Assembly (NCBI RefSeq): GCF_954871325.1
Contig: NC_088779.1
Span: 2,544,846-2,608,845, forward strand
Direction of reading: 5' to 3'
Length of the DNA stretch: 64,000 bases
DNA from: Gordionus sp. m RMFG-2023
Taxonomy: Eukaryota; Nematomorpha; Gordioida; Chordodea; Parachordodidae
Position numbers and translations under genes: made by a program. Positions 12,290 to 24,609 of the stretch are shown piece after piece. The number at the start of each line of letters is the position of its first letter. The first letter of the stretch is position 1. Under the pieces are notes generated by a model, which was not told where the DNA came from, ran no database searches, and was given only the letters and a program-made list of their open reading frames with translations.

Positions 12290-13175
12290 TTTTTATGTTC
12301 AGGGACCAATCTATCACAGGTATCTTCATTCACATCTCTCTCTCCCAGATCGCTTACTCACTTCCCAACCCACTCATGGAACCACCTTCTAACCTCACCT
12401 ATAATACCTTTTTCAGAAAATTATCTCAATACTACAAAACCAAGTATCAAATTTAGAATACCCAAGGGAGAATACAAGTTGCCAAATCTCTCGACTGCAT
12501 ATCCTATCTCCTGCAAAATTTTAACAAAGAAGATGAACGGTTAAAATTCTTTTACTTCGAGTACAGCACTTTTAAAAATACTGGACAAATCAGTCCAGAA
12601 ATCCATAACTCAACAAATAAAGAACGCCAGTTTAAACATCCTTAGCCGTCTTCAAGATGCCCAAATTTATTCGCATACAAAAAACAAAAAAAAAGTAACC
12701 CCACTCCAGCAAAAAACTTCATTGATCTCAAAGAAAATCGACAGTCTTAACATTATAGGTGATCTCAAACTTATTTCGATCAATGATACCCTTGATGATT
12801 TCTTCAAAGAAACCTTAAGCAAGCTACGCTCAAGATATCCGACTTCAACTCTTACGCCAATAATCACTAAGCCTTACACGCATTGTGCTGCAGACTTCAC
12901 ACAAGAAGAAGTAAGGAAAGCAATCCTATCTTTTTTTATCGCGACTCAGCACATGGACTTGACGGGATTAGACCAATCTTCTTATAGGACATCACCACTC
13001 CCATGATTTGCACACATGTTTCAATTCTCACTATGATTAGCAACTTATGCAATTCTTAAAAGGAGATGTACCAAGATTTATAATCCCCTTGCTCTTTGGA
13101 GCCAGACTCATCACACTTCAAAAACCTAACAAGGACATCCGGCCCATCTCCATTGGTTCAAATAATCGTAGTTAG
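12290..13175 (+). mobile_element. LINE-like reverse transcriptase remnant, N-terminal part
   Basis: An open segment at 12722-13006 reads DFTQEEVRKAILSF, a common lead-in to the fingers of non-LTR RTs; just downstream in another frame is FGARLITLQKPNKDIRPIS, the 'R-x-I-x-L-x-K-P-x-x-x-I-R-P-I' box of this RT type. Reading frames shift repeatedly, so the copy is old. It may be the 5' part of the same insertion as 15930-16720, split by later insertions, or an independent copy. Confidence 0.6.
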
Positions 13176-13564
13176 CAGATAATATGATTTAGAACATAAA
13201 ATATAATTTGAACTTAATACACATATCATCTCCATTGAAACAAGATTTCTTTAAATATGACATTTATTATTTTTAAATTTAGCAATGTTAAAATTTAAAA
13301 AAGATATGATTTAATGTTTTAAAGCTAATAAAATTAATAATTTTGATGATTACAACAGATTTAATATGATGGAGGTTTAATCAATGCAATATGTTCCCCT
13401 TCATCTAATCTTATTTAACTGCGGGGGGAGGGTGTGAGAGGGTTGTATCTATATGACACCACTTATTTTTTTAAAATATTTTTGAAAAATAACTTTTTAT
13501 TATAATGATAAGAAAAAAAATTATCAACATGTTTATTTTCTGCTCAAAAATATGATATGGAGTG
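13176..13564. other. AT-rich spacer, nothing recognised
   Basis: No repeat or coding signal was recognised. Confidence 0.4.
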
Positions 13565-14005
13565 ATCTGCATCGGATCTAATTTTTCAAGCCCGGCCCGG
13601 CCGGAATTTTTTGTAAAAAAGTTTTTTACCGGCCCTGCCCGAACCCGAATTTTTTTTAAAAACCGGCCCGGCCCGACCCGGCCCGGCCATATAGAAATTA
13701 ATTTTTATAATTACTCAAAATAAAAGACATGTATGTTATATGTCGTTTAGTTTCAATAAATAAAATCACCTATTTTTATTTTACAATAAAAATATTCAAC
13801 ATAAAATTGATAAATTTAAGAGAAATTTAAAAATATTTCCGAGGTCCGACCCGAACCGGTCCGAAATTTTTTTACAGATATTAGGCCCGACCCAACCCGA
13901 ACCCTATTATTTTAAATAGAATTAGGCCCTAGCCCGGCCAGAAGCCAGTTCGGGCCGGGTCGGGTATGGGCAGGGTTTAACTTTGCTGATCTCTATTAAT
14001 AAGTA
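13565..14005. repeat. GGCCCGG-rich MITE
   Basis: It starts GTGATCTGCATCGG, has GCCCGGCCCGGCCGG blocks at both sides of an AT-rich centre, and ends with GGGCCGGGTCGGGTATGGG and TTGCTGATCTCT, the inverted counterpart of the start. The arms can fold back on each other. No target duplication was confirmed. Confidence 0.6.
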
Positions 14006-14020
14006 TTCATTGGCTACTAT

Positions 14021-14204
14021 CAGAGTTGGGCAGTTCTCCGAAAAAAGAATCTAGATACAGATACAGATTCTTTGCGAAAAATGAATCTTAGGTATAGATA
14101 CTGGTATCTTATTGAAAATGTCAAAAAGATACTAAGTACAAGATACAAAAGGATCTTGTATCTTGTAACTTAGATACAAGTATTCGCGGTATGGCCCAAC
14201 TCTG
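14021..14204. mobile_element. hAT-type MITE with CAGAGTTGGGC ends
   Basis: A 184-bp element begins CAGAGTTGGGCAG and ends GGCCCAACTCTG. It is flanked by GCTACTAT (14013-14020) and GCTACTAC (14205-14212), 7 of 8 bases identical, as expected for a hAT target duplication. Its interior carries repeated AGATAC subterminal motifs. Confidence 0.85.
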
Positions 14205-14212
14205 GCTACTAC

Positions 14213-15319
14213 TATAGTTTTAAATTAATTCTTATGATAATCAATAGAATTAGAAAAAAAATATATAAAAAAAAATTCATTTAAAAACTTAAACATTTTT
14301 TAAAATTTAATAATGTTATATTTTGACATTTTTTATATGAATTATTTATATGCAAATAGTGTATTATATCAATAAAACATAGTCCATAAAAAATGGAATA
14401 ATAATATTAATAATAATCCTATAGGAGACTTAATAAACCAATGGAATCTAAAGCCCCGGATTTGGGGCTTGTTGGGGCAAGAATTTAAATTTTACCAGAA
14501 TCAATCTTGAGAAAAAAAAATATAAAATATTAAAAATATATATTAAAGTGTTTGTTGGACTTTCTCGTGGGATTTTTATAAATTCAAATACAGCAATTAT
14601 TTTCAAGTATGATTTTGACAAAAAACGCCGACTAGTCCTAGTGTGCCTACTATTGGAAGAAAGTTGATCACGAGATCAAAAATTTGGGTTATTTACCGTG
14701 GCCAAAAAACGTCGCGTTTTGAAATCATTGTAACTCTGAAATGCGCCATTTTTTTAAAAAAATGTAATCTCCTATTTTATTGTGTGTCTATATTCCCGAA
14801 TTCTTTTAAATTTTATAAAGTCGGTTTTTATAAATTTAAGATTAACAAAAAATGTAGTCGGACGGACACTCGTCTTTTTAAAAAAGATCATCCTAAATCA
14901 TAAACTATAACAAAAAAATAACAAATCGCATTAAATGACACTAACAATATAAATATGAGAAAATTTTGTAAATTAAGTATTTTATCTATCAAGAGAAGAT
15001 CTGATAATGATAAAATTATGCCATGTGAGAATATACTTTGGAATGAAGTTTAATTCCTGAATTCTCTGGGAATAAGTGGAATATTTGTCCAGTTCAAAAA
15101 TGTTTTAAAGAGACCTCAAAATACGGGTTCCATATACAGATAGATTATCAAGTAATATGCCCTAAATTTTGCAAGAAATAATCGAATTGGTGTTTATTGT
15201 TAGAAAAAAAGGGATAGAATAAATACATAAATTATATTTATTATTTGAATAATTTTATGGATCTCAAAGTATGCTTTCGCATTGTAATTCATAATTATGA
15301 AAAAAAAATTGAAAAAAAT
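14213..15319. other. AT-rich spacer, nothing firmly recognised
   Basis: A + frame of 86 codons (14643-14903) has no recognisable similarity and a lysine/phenylalanine-rich composition expected of AT-rich noise. No RNA gene was seen. Confidence 0.4.
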
Positions 15320-15650
15320 ATTGCATTCGCGATGTTTCATTCTCAATAATGCATTCGCGATGTTTTATTGGCTATAATGCGTTCGCGATGTTTTATTGGC
15401 TATAATGCATTCGCGATGTTTCATTGGCTATAATGCATTCGCGATGTTTCATTGGCTATAATGCATTCGCGATAATTATCTCGTGGGAATGCAATCTTGA
15501 TAATAAATTTGCTTTAATGAATTCGCCACAATAATTTCGCGTAAATGCATTGGCGATAATATTTTCGGGGTTATGCATTCGCTATAACACATTCGCGATA
15601 CTGTTTTCGCTATGATGTATTCGGATAATGCGTTTCGCGGAAAAAGTTTA
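15320..15650. repeat. 28-bp tandem satellite decaying into ATTCGC repeats
   Basis: From about 15323 to 15472 the unit GCATTCGCGATGTTTCATTG plus GCTATAAT repeats with a 28-bp period for about five copies. It then decays into irregularly spaced ATTCGC or TTCGCGATA motifs to about 15650. The CpG-containing core TTCGCGA is conserved in most units. Confidence 0.85.
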
Positions 15651-15929
15651 GCGGTAATAGACGTGATACGTATGAAATTATAGATATCTATCAATAATAC
15701 TTCCAATAACATCTGTTTTGAAAGTTTGTGTAAAAACTCTCATTCGTTTTTTAAAAAAATGCTTATAAAAATATATAAAATTACTAAATAAAAATAAATA
15801 TATAAGTATCAAAGGCTCAAAAAAGAGCTTAATTTAGTAATGAGTGTGTTCCTAAAAAGTCTCTTCCTTTCCTTCCTCAATTAATTCTAACCCTCTAACT
15901 ACCGGAGAAAATAAAAACTAATTCTTTAA

Positions 15930-16720
15930 AACCCGACTCGTCTTACAATGATGCAATCATCAAATGGAAGGCTCGAATTATTGCTGATCCCCCTCTTCCT
16001 GAATCGAATAAGCAGAAGGACTGGGATAAGCCTATTATTGCATTCTGCGTTGAATCACTCCTTTCCAGAGTGCAATTCTCACTGCTTAATTGTTCAGGCC
16101 ATGAATTTCTTGAAGCTATTCCGTCTGTTAGCAATTACAACGGAACCAAAACGAGCTCGCTCACGCGATCGGCATCCGGTTAAATTGTCTAATTACCCAA
16201 CCCCACACATGTTCGGATTGCAGTTCTGCCGTTTTGGGTAATGGTAGACATATCAAAGGTCGTATCGTTAGACATAATCTATGCAATTCAATCATCCTTA
16301 AAGCTCTGAGATCTGCTCAAATCCCCTCTACTCTTGAACCTTCCGGTCTTTTCAGATCTGATGGGAAACGGTCGGACGGGATTTCTCGAATTCCTTGGAG
16401 GCGCGGTCAATTCTTGGTCTGGGATTACTCATGTATTGATCAGCTTGCACCATCAAATCAAACATTTAATATTCTTGAGAAAAAGGAGTCACTTAAAATA
16501 GCCAAATATTCTGAAATCTCTCAAAAATAAATTTTCATTCCCATTATTTCCACAACCCTCTAAACTTTTGGGAAATGATTGGCTCTCACATCCGTCAACT
16601 AACCGGTGAACCCCGCGAAGTCACAAAGACTCGCCAAAGCGATACACATGGCAAATTATATTAGCTTCATAGGCAGTCTCATTCCACAAGATGATTTGTT
16701 TTAACCTCGATACTTTTTAA
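15930..16720 (+). mobile_element. LINE-like remnant, C-terminal region with nuclease-like motif
   Basis: The open segment ending at 16530 reads RSDGISRIPWRRGQFLVWDY followed by SCIDQLAPSN and LKIAKYSEISQK, a pattern I associate with the C-terminal part of invertebrate RT elements of the 'IRPI' type. The R-S-D and downstream W-D spacing resembles a PD-(D/E)XK nuclease core as in restriction-like-endonuclease LINEs. Neighbouring frames add further fragments (HEFLEAIPSVSNYNG). The copy is broken in several places. Confidence 0.5.
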
Positions 16721-17204
16721 TGCTCCCCCCCCCCTCCTCTCTTTTTGTTTTTTTCACCTCATTATTACTAATATAAAAGTAAATAAATAAATATTCAAAA
16801 CTCAATAATTTTACATTTCAGCCGATAGTCATATCAACTAACGGCAATTTTTCCCAGTTCAACATACCTTTTTTTACAAAAATTTTATCATGGAAAATAA
16901 ATATAACGAAAAATACCGCGAATTTATATTTCTCGAAACAAAAACTTTGATTTGAAAGTTTTTTTTTTAATTACGCTCTCCATATATTTCTAACTTTCTA
17001 ATTCCCTCCTGAAGCAAATATAATGCCAATATCCAGCCTTATTCGTGTATTATTATCATGGTATCATTCCCCATATTTTCTTTATGGTGGTCAATGGACA
17101 TGAGAACTCCCCTGCCTTCTTGTTTGGAGTGTAATTGGTGAAAAGGATATATTATGGGCGTAACCACAATGTCAGCCATAGATACTAATAAACTCGATGT
17201 CAAG

Positions 17205-17530
17205 TAGAAATTTTTTTTTAAAAAGCATTTCTTAAATCTTTAACAATAAATGGCAACTATCGGACAAAATTTTATTGTATTTTTTTTAGAATTATAAATA
17301 ACTTTTGTGGCTAAGTATAAATTGTTCATTTTTCTGAATTATTAAATAAATAAAAATAGGTTTTCCCAAATATTAGAATAATTGAATTATATATGTGAGC
17401 CCTTAGATATTTGATGCATTCATAAATAAAAAAATTTACGTGCCAAGTGGAAGATATTTCATTATAATAACTGTATAACATAAATTAAACCCTTCCTTTT
17501 TAACAGATAAACCATAAAAGGTTTTACTAC
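17205..17530 (+). repeat. Partial copy of the ~1-kb TTCGGTTATG family (3' half)
   Basis: It contains the CAACTATCGGACAAAATTTT block, TGAATTATTAAATAAATAAA and the GGAAGATATTTCATTATAAT end region. The 5' half is missing. Confidence 0.6.
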
Positions 17531-17794
17531 ATGAAAATTAGATATTCAATGTTATATTTACTACACTAATTAAATATACACTAATTAATCCAATTTTTTT
17601 CTGCTCTAACCTCATATTTTTTTCTACCAACAAATACAAAAATACAATACAAATTCGATCATCCAAATTCTTAGTAAAAAAAAAAAGAAAGAAAATATTA
17701 TCATAATAATTCGATATTCCTAAAAAAATACTTATAATTTCTTAAAGGGGAATAACTTTCGATTTGATTCCGAGAAAATTGGAATTTCTTTCCC

Positions 17795-18005
17795 TATAAA
17801 TTTCAGCCAATTTCAGCCATAGACATTTTAATATTTTTAATATATATGAAAAATCCATAATAAAAATTAATATAAATTAGGAGTAGTTCTAAAGTTCGTG
17901 ACAAAAATTTGTTTGAAATTCACAGTTTTGGGTACTTCTGTTACACGCTAAAATACAATTTCTGTAAAATCAGATTTTGTTGAGAGATTCCGAATAACAA
18001 TAAAT
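17795..18005. repeat. Inverted partner of the 19040-19240 sequence
   Basis: TTCAGCCATAGACATTT, AAAATTAATATAAATTAG and TGTAAAATCAGATTTT occur here and, reverse-complemented and in the opposite order, at 19040-19240. The pair flanks the RTE fragment at 18180-18790. Confidence 0.65.
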
Positions 18006-18179
18006 AAAAATAAAGTAAATCGATAATAAATAATTTCTCTCACAAAATAAATTATAAAAAATTGACATTTTTCTTGTTCATAAAAAAGGAATAATATTAA
18101 TCATCTTTTTTCATAGATAGAGGTCTTCATCTATAACAAGCTTAAATCTGTTTATTATTACTTTTATAGGATTTTATCT

Positions 18180-18790
18180 AGGAGGAGATGAAACAGAGAA
18201 CATTGATATAAATGAATGACTGATATCGGCAATTGAAAGCTGCAAATATTTGGGCTCCACTATACAAACAATCGGCACAATAGAGAAAGAGATTAAAGAG
18301 TAGAATTTATCGAGGGTGGTTAAGGTGGAGATCTTTATAAGAGCACTCCCATAAAATGAAGGGGAAAATTTACAGTTCCATAGTACAACCAACTATTCTA
18401 TATAGTTCGGAAACATGGCTAACTAAAGAATCAGACGAGAGAAGTCTACAAACTATGGAAATGAGAATGCTGAAGATGATTTCTGGGGTATCAAGAAAGG
18501 ATAAGGTGCGAAGTACAAGAATAGGAAGTTTAAAGGTAGTGCTTATTGAGACTAAAATAATGGTGAATAGACAAAGGTGATATGGGCACACAATGAGATG
18601 GCCTATTAACTATACAGGAAATAAGGTTGAGAGTTTGGAAGTGATAGACAAACGTAAAAGAAGAAAAACTTCAATGGGGCCATAAAGTTAGAGCCAATAT
18701 GAAGAAGTATATATTAGATAAAAGAGATACCACGAATAACATAGAGTGAAGAGAGATATTGACGGTACCACCAGAAAAAGTGAAAGCTAA
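18180..18790 (+). mobile_element. Degraded RTE-like LINE 3' fragment (second copy)
   Basis: The sequence parallels 268-905 of the window: SCKYLGSTIQ, then a gap of about 50 bp, then KGKIYSSIVQPTILYSSETW at 18356 and MEMRMLKMISGVSRKDKVRS. Stops and length changes interrupt the frame, so it is an older and non-functional copy. It ends in a short A-run near 18795 like the copy at the window start. Confidence 0.85.
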
Positions 18791-18999
18791 ATAGAAAAAA
18801 AAATCTGCTTATTGATGGAATACTGGATTTTTTAAGCACTTATGTTTTTATTTTCTACTACGTTTTTTTTTGTTTTACACTTTATTTATACTTCCTTTAA
18901 CACAAAAAATTGAAAATCTTTCAAAAATAAAAAAAAAAAACGAAGAATGAATAATAATTTTTTCAAATATTTTTTTTTTCTATCAATTATATATATCGT

Positions 19000-19368
19000 A
19001 TGGGGATTCGGAATCTCTCATTTTGAAACATTTACTAAGGGCGATTTTTAGGTCTTGAAAATCTGATTTTACAGGAATTGTATTTCGGCATGGACAGAGT
19101 ACCCAAGCTGTAAATTTCGAACAATTTTGCAATAAACTTTAGAAATAGTGCTAATTTATATTAATTTTTATACGGATTTTTTATATAAATTTATAAAAAA
19201 ATACCGAAATGTCTATGGCTGAAATTTGCGGGGTAAATGCTCCACACATGCTATAATACATTTCCGGTTAAATCGGATTTTTAAAATTTTTTTAAATCGC
19301 CCTCCGTAAATGATTCGAGAGATTCCGAATCCCAACGGATTCCGAATTCCCCATACGACATAAATAAT
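19000..19368. repeat. Palindromic MITE with CGTATGGGGATTCGGAATC ends
   Basis: The left end reads CGTATGGGGATTCGGAATC and the right end GATTCCGAATTCCCCATACG. Inside, TTTACAGGAATTGTATTTCG pairs with the inverted ATAATACATTTCCGG. Diverged relatives with TTACCGGAAATATATTCCAG lie at 32580-32790 and near 49925. Confidence 0.7.
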
Positions 19369-20289
19369 AAAAAAAATAAATCGTCTTTATTTAAAGAATT
19401 TCTTTATTTAATCAATTGGATATAAAAAAAATCTGTTACTATATTTATATACAAATAACTCGTTTGGTATTATAAAATTAATCTTCTTTTTATATATATG
19501 GTGAAATTTTCCATATCAAATCAAACAAAAAAAGTCTATTTTCAACCCGACCCCTTTCAATTTTTCTTAAATTTTGTTTACTGGTAGTATATACTATAAC
19601 CAAGAAAAAAAAATGAAATTTTACTTTCCAACACTGTTTACCCGCTAAGATATGGCCGTTTAAAGCGCGGAAAAATGGTACATTTTTGACAAAATGCACC
19701 TCATTTATTCTCAAATACCTCGAGAAATAATTATGTTAGAAAATTAATTTAAACTTTATTTTGTAGCTTAATAAAAGTTATTTAAAATGACATAAAAATA
19801 AATATAATGGACATTTTATTAATATCGAAAACCGGATGTGTAAAACTGGAAATAGTCATAGAAAAAAAAATATATTTTTTTAAAATTTTTTTTTCTATAG
19901 ATATATATCACATTGCTTTATATTTGTACAAAGTCCTAGACTGGGATCAACATGGGTTTAGGAGTTATTACTCTTTATATGGCTAAAATTGAACAAATTT
20001 AACATTAATATCATCATATTTTAATTTAATAAATAGTTATGAAATAATGTTAATTTAAAAATTATGTCTAAATGATAGGCCCTTACTTTTTTTTATCTTT
20101 ATAAAAAAAAATTGAGAGGTGGCTGGGATAGTGAGCTGTTTAAACTTTAGTTAAATTTTATCTCAAAAATTACCTGATAAAATAATTTTAAATATTTTAT
20201 TTAGCATAAAATAATCTACCAAAATTGAAATTCAACAATAAATTTTCCCCCATATATTCAAAATTAAAAGAAAGGCTTAATATATTATT

Positions 20290-20640
20290 TGACGAGAATT
20301 CTATAGATTATAAAATTCAAACAATGGATAGCAGTTGATCGAACTACTCTCAAAACACTGACAAAATCCGCTGATGAATTTGTAGATTATTTAATTGAAT
20401 AATTAGACAATTTAATTCCTCATTTATTATAGCTTCACGATAATCATTAATTAGAAACTTTTTATTCAATTTAAATGTTGGCGAATTCTTAGTTATTGCA
20501 GACTTTTCAGAAAACTATGCATTTGTAGTGCAGAACCATACACAAGTATTTAATCAGACCAATAATCAAGCCACTATCAACTCTTTTATAATTTATTACC
20601 GTGAGAACAACATAATAAAACATGTAAATTTAGTGGTTAT
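20290..20640 (+). pseudogene. Decayed transposase fragment of the long-TIR family
   Basis: Translated on the + strand it reads KQWIAVDRTTLKTLTKSADE and FVDYLIE, matching KQWLAADRTTLETLTKSASE and FVEYLIE of the copy in the AGK intron. Stops follow quickly, and downstream homology is lost at the hAT insertion. The fragment shows that the outer element is the older layer. Confidence 0.75.
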
Positions 20641-21522
20641 ATCAGATTGTTTAAAGCACAACGCATGTGCATTTTATTTATTTTAAAAATCGATCGTATT
20701 CTTGGAGGAAAGATTTAATAGAGTGGCTATAATTTATTCTTTTTCTGATGGAGCAATAACCAATATAAAAATAATAGATTTAATTAATCTCTACAATCAT
20801 GGCAATAACCAATATAAAAATAATAGATTTAATTAATCTCTAAAATCATGAAAATGATTTTGGGATAAAGGCTGAGTGACATTTATTGAAACCGCACAAG
20901 GTAAAAGTCCATGAGACATTTTGGGGGCCGTTACTAAACGGTTAGCAGCTCGAGCAAGCTTGCAACGTCCATATGAACATCACATATTGACAGGGGTTCG
21001 AACCGAACCGAACCGCAAAACAGGAATGAACCGTTATGATTTTCTGAACCGTAACATTAACCGAACCGTTATGAAGAAAATATTAAAAGAGCGAACCGAA
21101 CCGTTATAAATATTTTGAACCGGTTTAAACCGGTTCAAAACGGTTTTAAAAATAATTAATTTTAAATTATTAACCTAAATTTAAAATTTTAATTTTCCTT
21201 GAGGGAATTTTTTAAATTGGTGATTTCTTTTCAAATTAAATATTTCTATATTATTAACATTATATATCAAATTAAATATTTTTATATTATCAACATTATA
21301 TATCAAATAATACCAGGTTTGTTGTTTTTCTTTAAATACTTAATTTATGAGAGATTAGACAATTTATCTGTTAATTAGATAAGATATCTTAAAATCAGAC
21401 ATAATTATTCTTGGCTAAATTAACAAATTTATATATAAGATATTAATAAGCTTTTAGAATAATACCTGCTAATAATTAGGAAAAAATTATATAATTCTAT
21501 TATTAATAAATAACGAAATTAA

Positions 21523-22567
21523 GTACCTTTTACATTCATTTTTATATTATATGGTTTATTTTTTATCTCATTATAAAAACTTGGATCATAGAATTTAAAT
21601 GACAATAAATAAAATAGTCAGCAATAATCAATAATAATTTTTTATTTATAATCATTGTTTTTTTAAATTAAGAATTCTAATATTATAAATTATTTATCAT
21701 TATAATATGTTAGTTAGCATTTACCATTATCATATATGCAAAATAAAAAAATATGATTAAAGAATGGCATTTGTAATAAATATTTTTCTAAATCTGTATT
21801 TTTAAATAATAAAAATCTAAATAAATCTTCTGTTTAAATAAGTTAATTAACATTGCATTAAATTATTTTTATACTTTTATTTATTTATTAATGTGTTTTA
21901 TATTTAAATAAACATACAGTGAATTAAAAGTAGGAATTACATTTTGATGTTAAAAATATAAATACTATAGTTTAACTTAAATTACCTATTCTGTCATATT
22001 ATATTAACATCTAATAGAAATAAAGTGCTGACCAATTTTTATATAATATTGTTTTACAATAATTTCTTATTAATTGATATATTCAAAAAAAGTTTATCTT
22101 AGTTTATATAGAATATATCAGAGTGGGTAATTTGAATTAAACTATACTAGTTATATTTAGTTTAACATCAAAATGTAATTCCTATTTTTAAATGTAAGTA
22201 TATTTAATATAAAACACAAATAAATAAAAGTATAAAATAATTAAATGCAATGTTAGTTAACTTATTTAAACTGAAGATTTATAGTAAGATTTTTATTATT
22301 TAAAATACAGATTTAGAAAAATATTCATTACAAATACCATTCTTTAATCATATTTTTTTTTATTTTGCATATATGATAATGGTAAATGCTAACTAACATA
22401 TTATTTTAATAATAAATATTAGAATTCTGAATTTAAAAAAAAATATGATTTTTATAAATAAAAAATTATTTTATCATTAAAATATTTATTGCTGACCATT
22501 TTATTTATTGTCATTTAAATTCTATAATCCAAGTTATTTAAAAAAATAAAAATGAAGGTAAAATTGT
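21523..22567. mobile_element. Foldback/MITE nested in the hAT, ~440-bp arms
   Basis: Left arm (21523 to about 21990) and right arm (about 22130 to 22567) are inverted copies: for example GACAATAAATAAAATAGTCA at 21601 pairs with TGACCATTTTATTTATTGTC at 22493, and AACATCAAAATGTAATTCC on the right pairs with GGAATTACATTTTGATGTT on the left. The loop is about 140 bp and non-coding. Confidence 0.85.
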
Positions 22568-22649
22568 TTCTATTAAGCTTTTTTATTTATTCTATTTATA
22601 TAATAAAAGATTTTCATCTATCATCATATAGCTTTTTAGTTATCTATTA

Positions 22650-24609
22650 AATAGTTCGGGAAAAGTCAAATCCTGTGCGTTCCTATTTTAAATTAGATAT
22701 CATAAAAAATCAATCTATTTGTAAAATAATTGTGATAAGGTCTTAACTGGGGACCATGCTGCAAATCTTGAACGACATATAGAAAGATTCCACAATAGGG
22801 AATTCAAATTATTAAGAAAAAAGAAAGAAAATTTGACTATTAAAAAAAATCAAATAACGAAAACTGCAAACCAGTATAATACAATCCAAGACGCTTTTAA
22901 GTCCAACACTACTACAATACAAATCTATATAAATAAAGAAACTTTAATCCGCTCCTGCACCGAGCTAATAACAGTTCACGGTAGGTCAATAAAATCAATT
23001 GACCACAAAGCATTTCGAAATATTATAGATCCAATAATTATAGGATTGGGTGGAAATTTAACTATCAATTCGGAAAATATACGCAATAATATTAAAAAAA
23101 TGGCGTTAGATTTTTCGGAAAATATAAAAAAGGAAGTATATCAAAAACTTATTTCGTTAAAATTAGATATAGCAACTAGATATGATAGGTCCATATTGGG
23201 GATCAATATTCAATTTATAAATAACGGAAAAATAAAATTAAGGACTCTATGCATGAAAGTGATTAAAGAACGGCACACATCAGAATATCTTAAAAAAATT
23301 ATTCTAGATGTTCTAAAAGAATATGAAATAAAAATTGATCAGATTTACACAATAACCACCGATAATGGAGCAAATATGATTTAGTTAATTAAGCTATTAA
23401 TACTACACGATGAAGAAGATGATGAAGATGATGACCTTAACGATTATTTAATTAATGATGATTTAAATAATAATGATATAGATAATGATGATTTAAATAA
23501 TAATGATATAATTCATGATGAAAATAAGGAACCTTTTAATATTGAAAATATTAATATTGCATCAAATGCCAGATCCATATTAATAGGTATTAGATGTGCT
23601 TCACATACATTTCAATTAGCAATTAATGATTGCATTAAAAATTCAAATGAAATTGTCATTATAAATAAAGCAAGAAACATCTGCAAAAAAATAAGAAATC
23701 AGACAACAATGGCTATTCTCTCAAAATTAAATTTGAAAAAACCACTAATAGATTGTTGCACAAGATGGAACTCTATCTATTTAATGTTGGAGAGACTACT
23801 AGAGTTAAAAAGCTTTTGCCAAGAAATATCGCTCCAAAGCGATCGCGAAAAATGTTTATCAGAGAATGAATGGAAAATAATTAGTGACATATTAAAAGCT
23901 TTATATCCAGCTTATGTTTTGACAAAATATTTACAAAGTGAACAATTGACAATGGGCGATTTTTATGCTGCGTGGATCAAATGTCTCATGCAAACGAGTA
24001 AAGTAGACACTCCATTTGCCAGACTTTTAGTTTCTACGATGAAAGCACGAGAAATAAATTTTAAAACTGAAGTTTTTTGCTCTGCTATTTATCTCGACCC
24101 TAGATATAATGTATTTTTAACTTTTGAAGAAAGAGAGATCGCCAGAAAACATCTTTGTAAAACTTGGAACTTGATACAAAATTCTAAATAATCAGAATAT
24201 TGAAATTCTAAATACTATGCCTACGTGTTCGTATTCGAAGGATAATTTAGATGATGATTTTGAAGATTTATTAAAGTCGCATGAAAATCTTAATAAGAAT
24301 AATTCTCAGGGCATCGAAAATTATAATAAATGTATAGAAATAGAATATATAATTCGGTCATTTGATAATATAGAGAGATTAGAAAAAGATACTAATCTTT
24401 TGAATTATTGGGAAAATGTAAAGAATAGTATGCCAGAACTTTATAAGTTAGCTATAACTGTGCTAGCAGTTCCAGCTACGCAGGTCTCCGTAGAAAGAGC
24501 ATTTTCAAGCCTTAAGTTTATACTCTCTGCGCAGAGAACTAAATTAAATCCTGAAATATTAGAAAATATTTTAGTTATCCGTTCGAATTCTCTTTTTAAA
24601 CCTAAATAG
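22650..24609 (+). pseudogene. hAT transposase with a few disruptions
   Basis: A BED-type zinc finger is visible near the start (NPVRSYF, then C-x-x-I-C and NLERHIERFH), followed by the catalytic part (DIATRYDRSILGINIQF, ITTDNGANM), an acidic Asp/Glu/Asn-rich insert at 23410-23530, the CCTRWNSIYLMLERL box, and the C-terminal dimerisation domain (LAVPATQVSVERAFSSLKFI). The frame from 22833 to 24191 is interrupted by one TAG at 23382-23384; a one-base shift lies near 22730 and another near 24183 (this copy has one more T than 8091-9622). About 650 residues in all, normal for hAT. The enzyme would cut and paste DNA between the 8-bp duplications; this copy cannot encode it whole. Confidence 0.88.

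Noticed and set aside
14643-14903. + frame of 86 codons
   Set aside because: Composition is that of AT-rich noise and no homology was recognised.
19489-19714. Minus frame of 74 codons
   Set aside because: It lies in the TIR of the long-TIR transposon and has no counterpart in the other TIRs.
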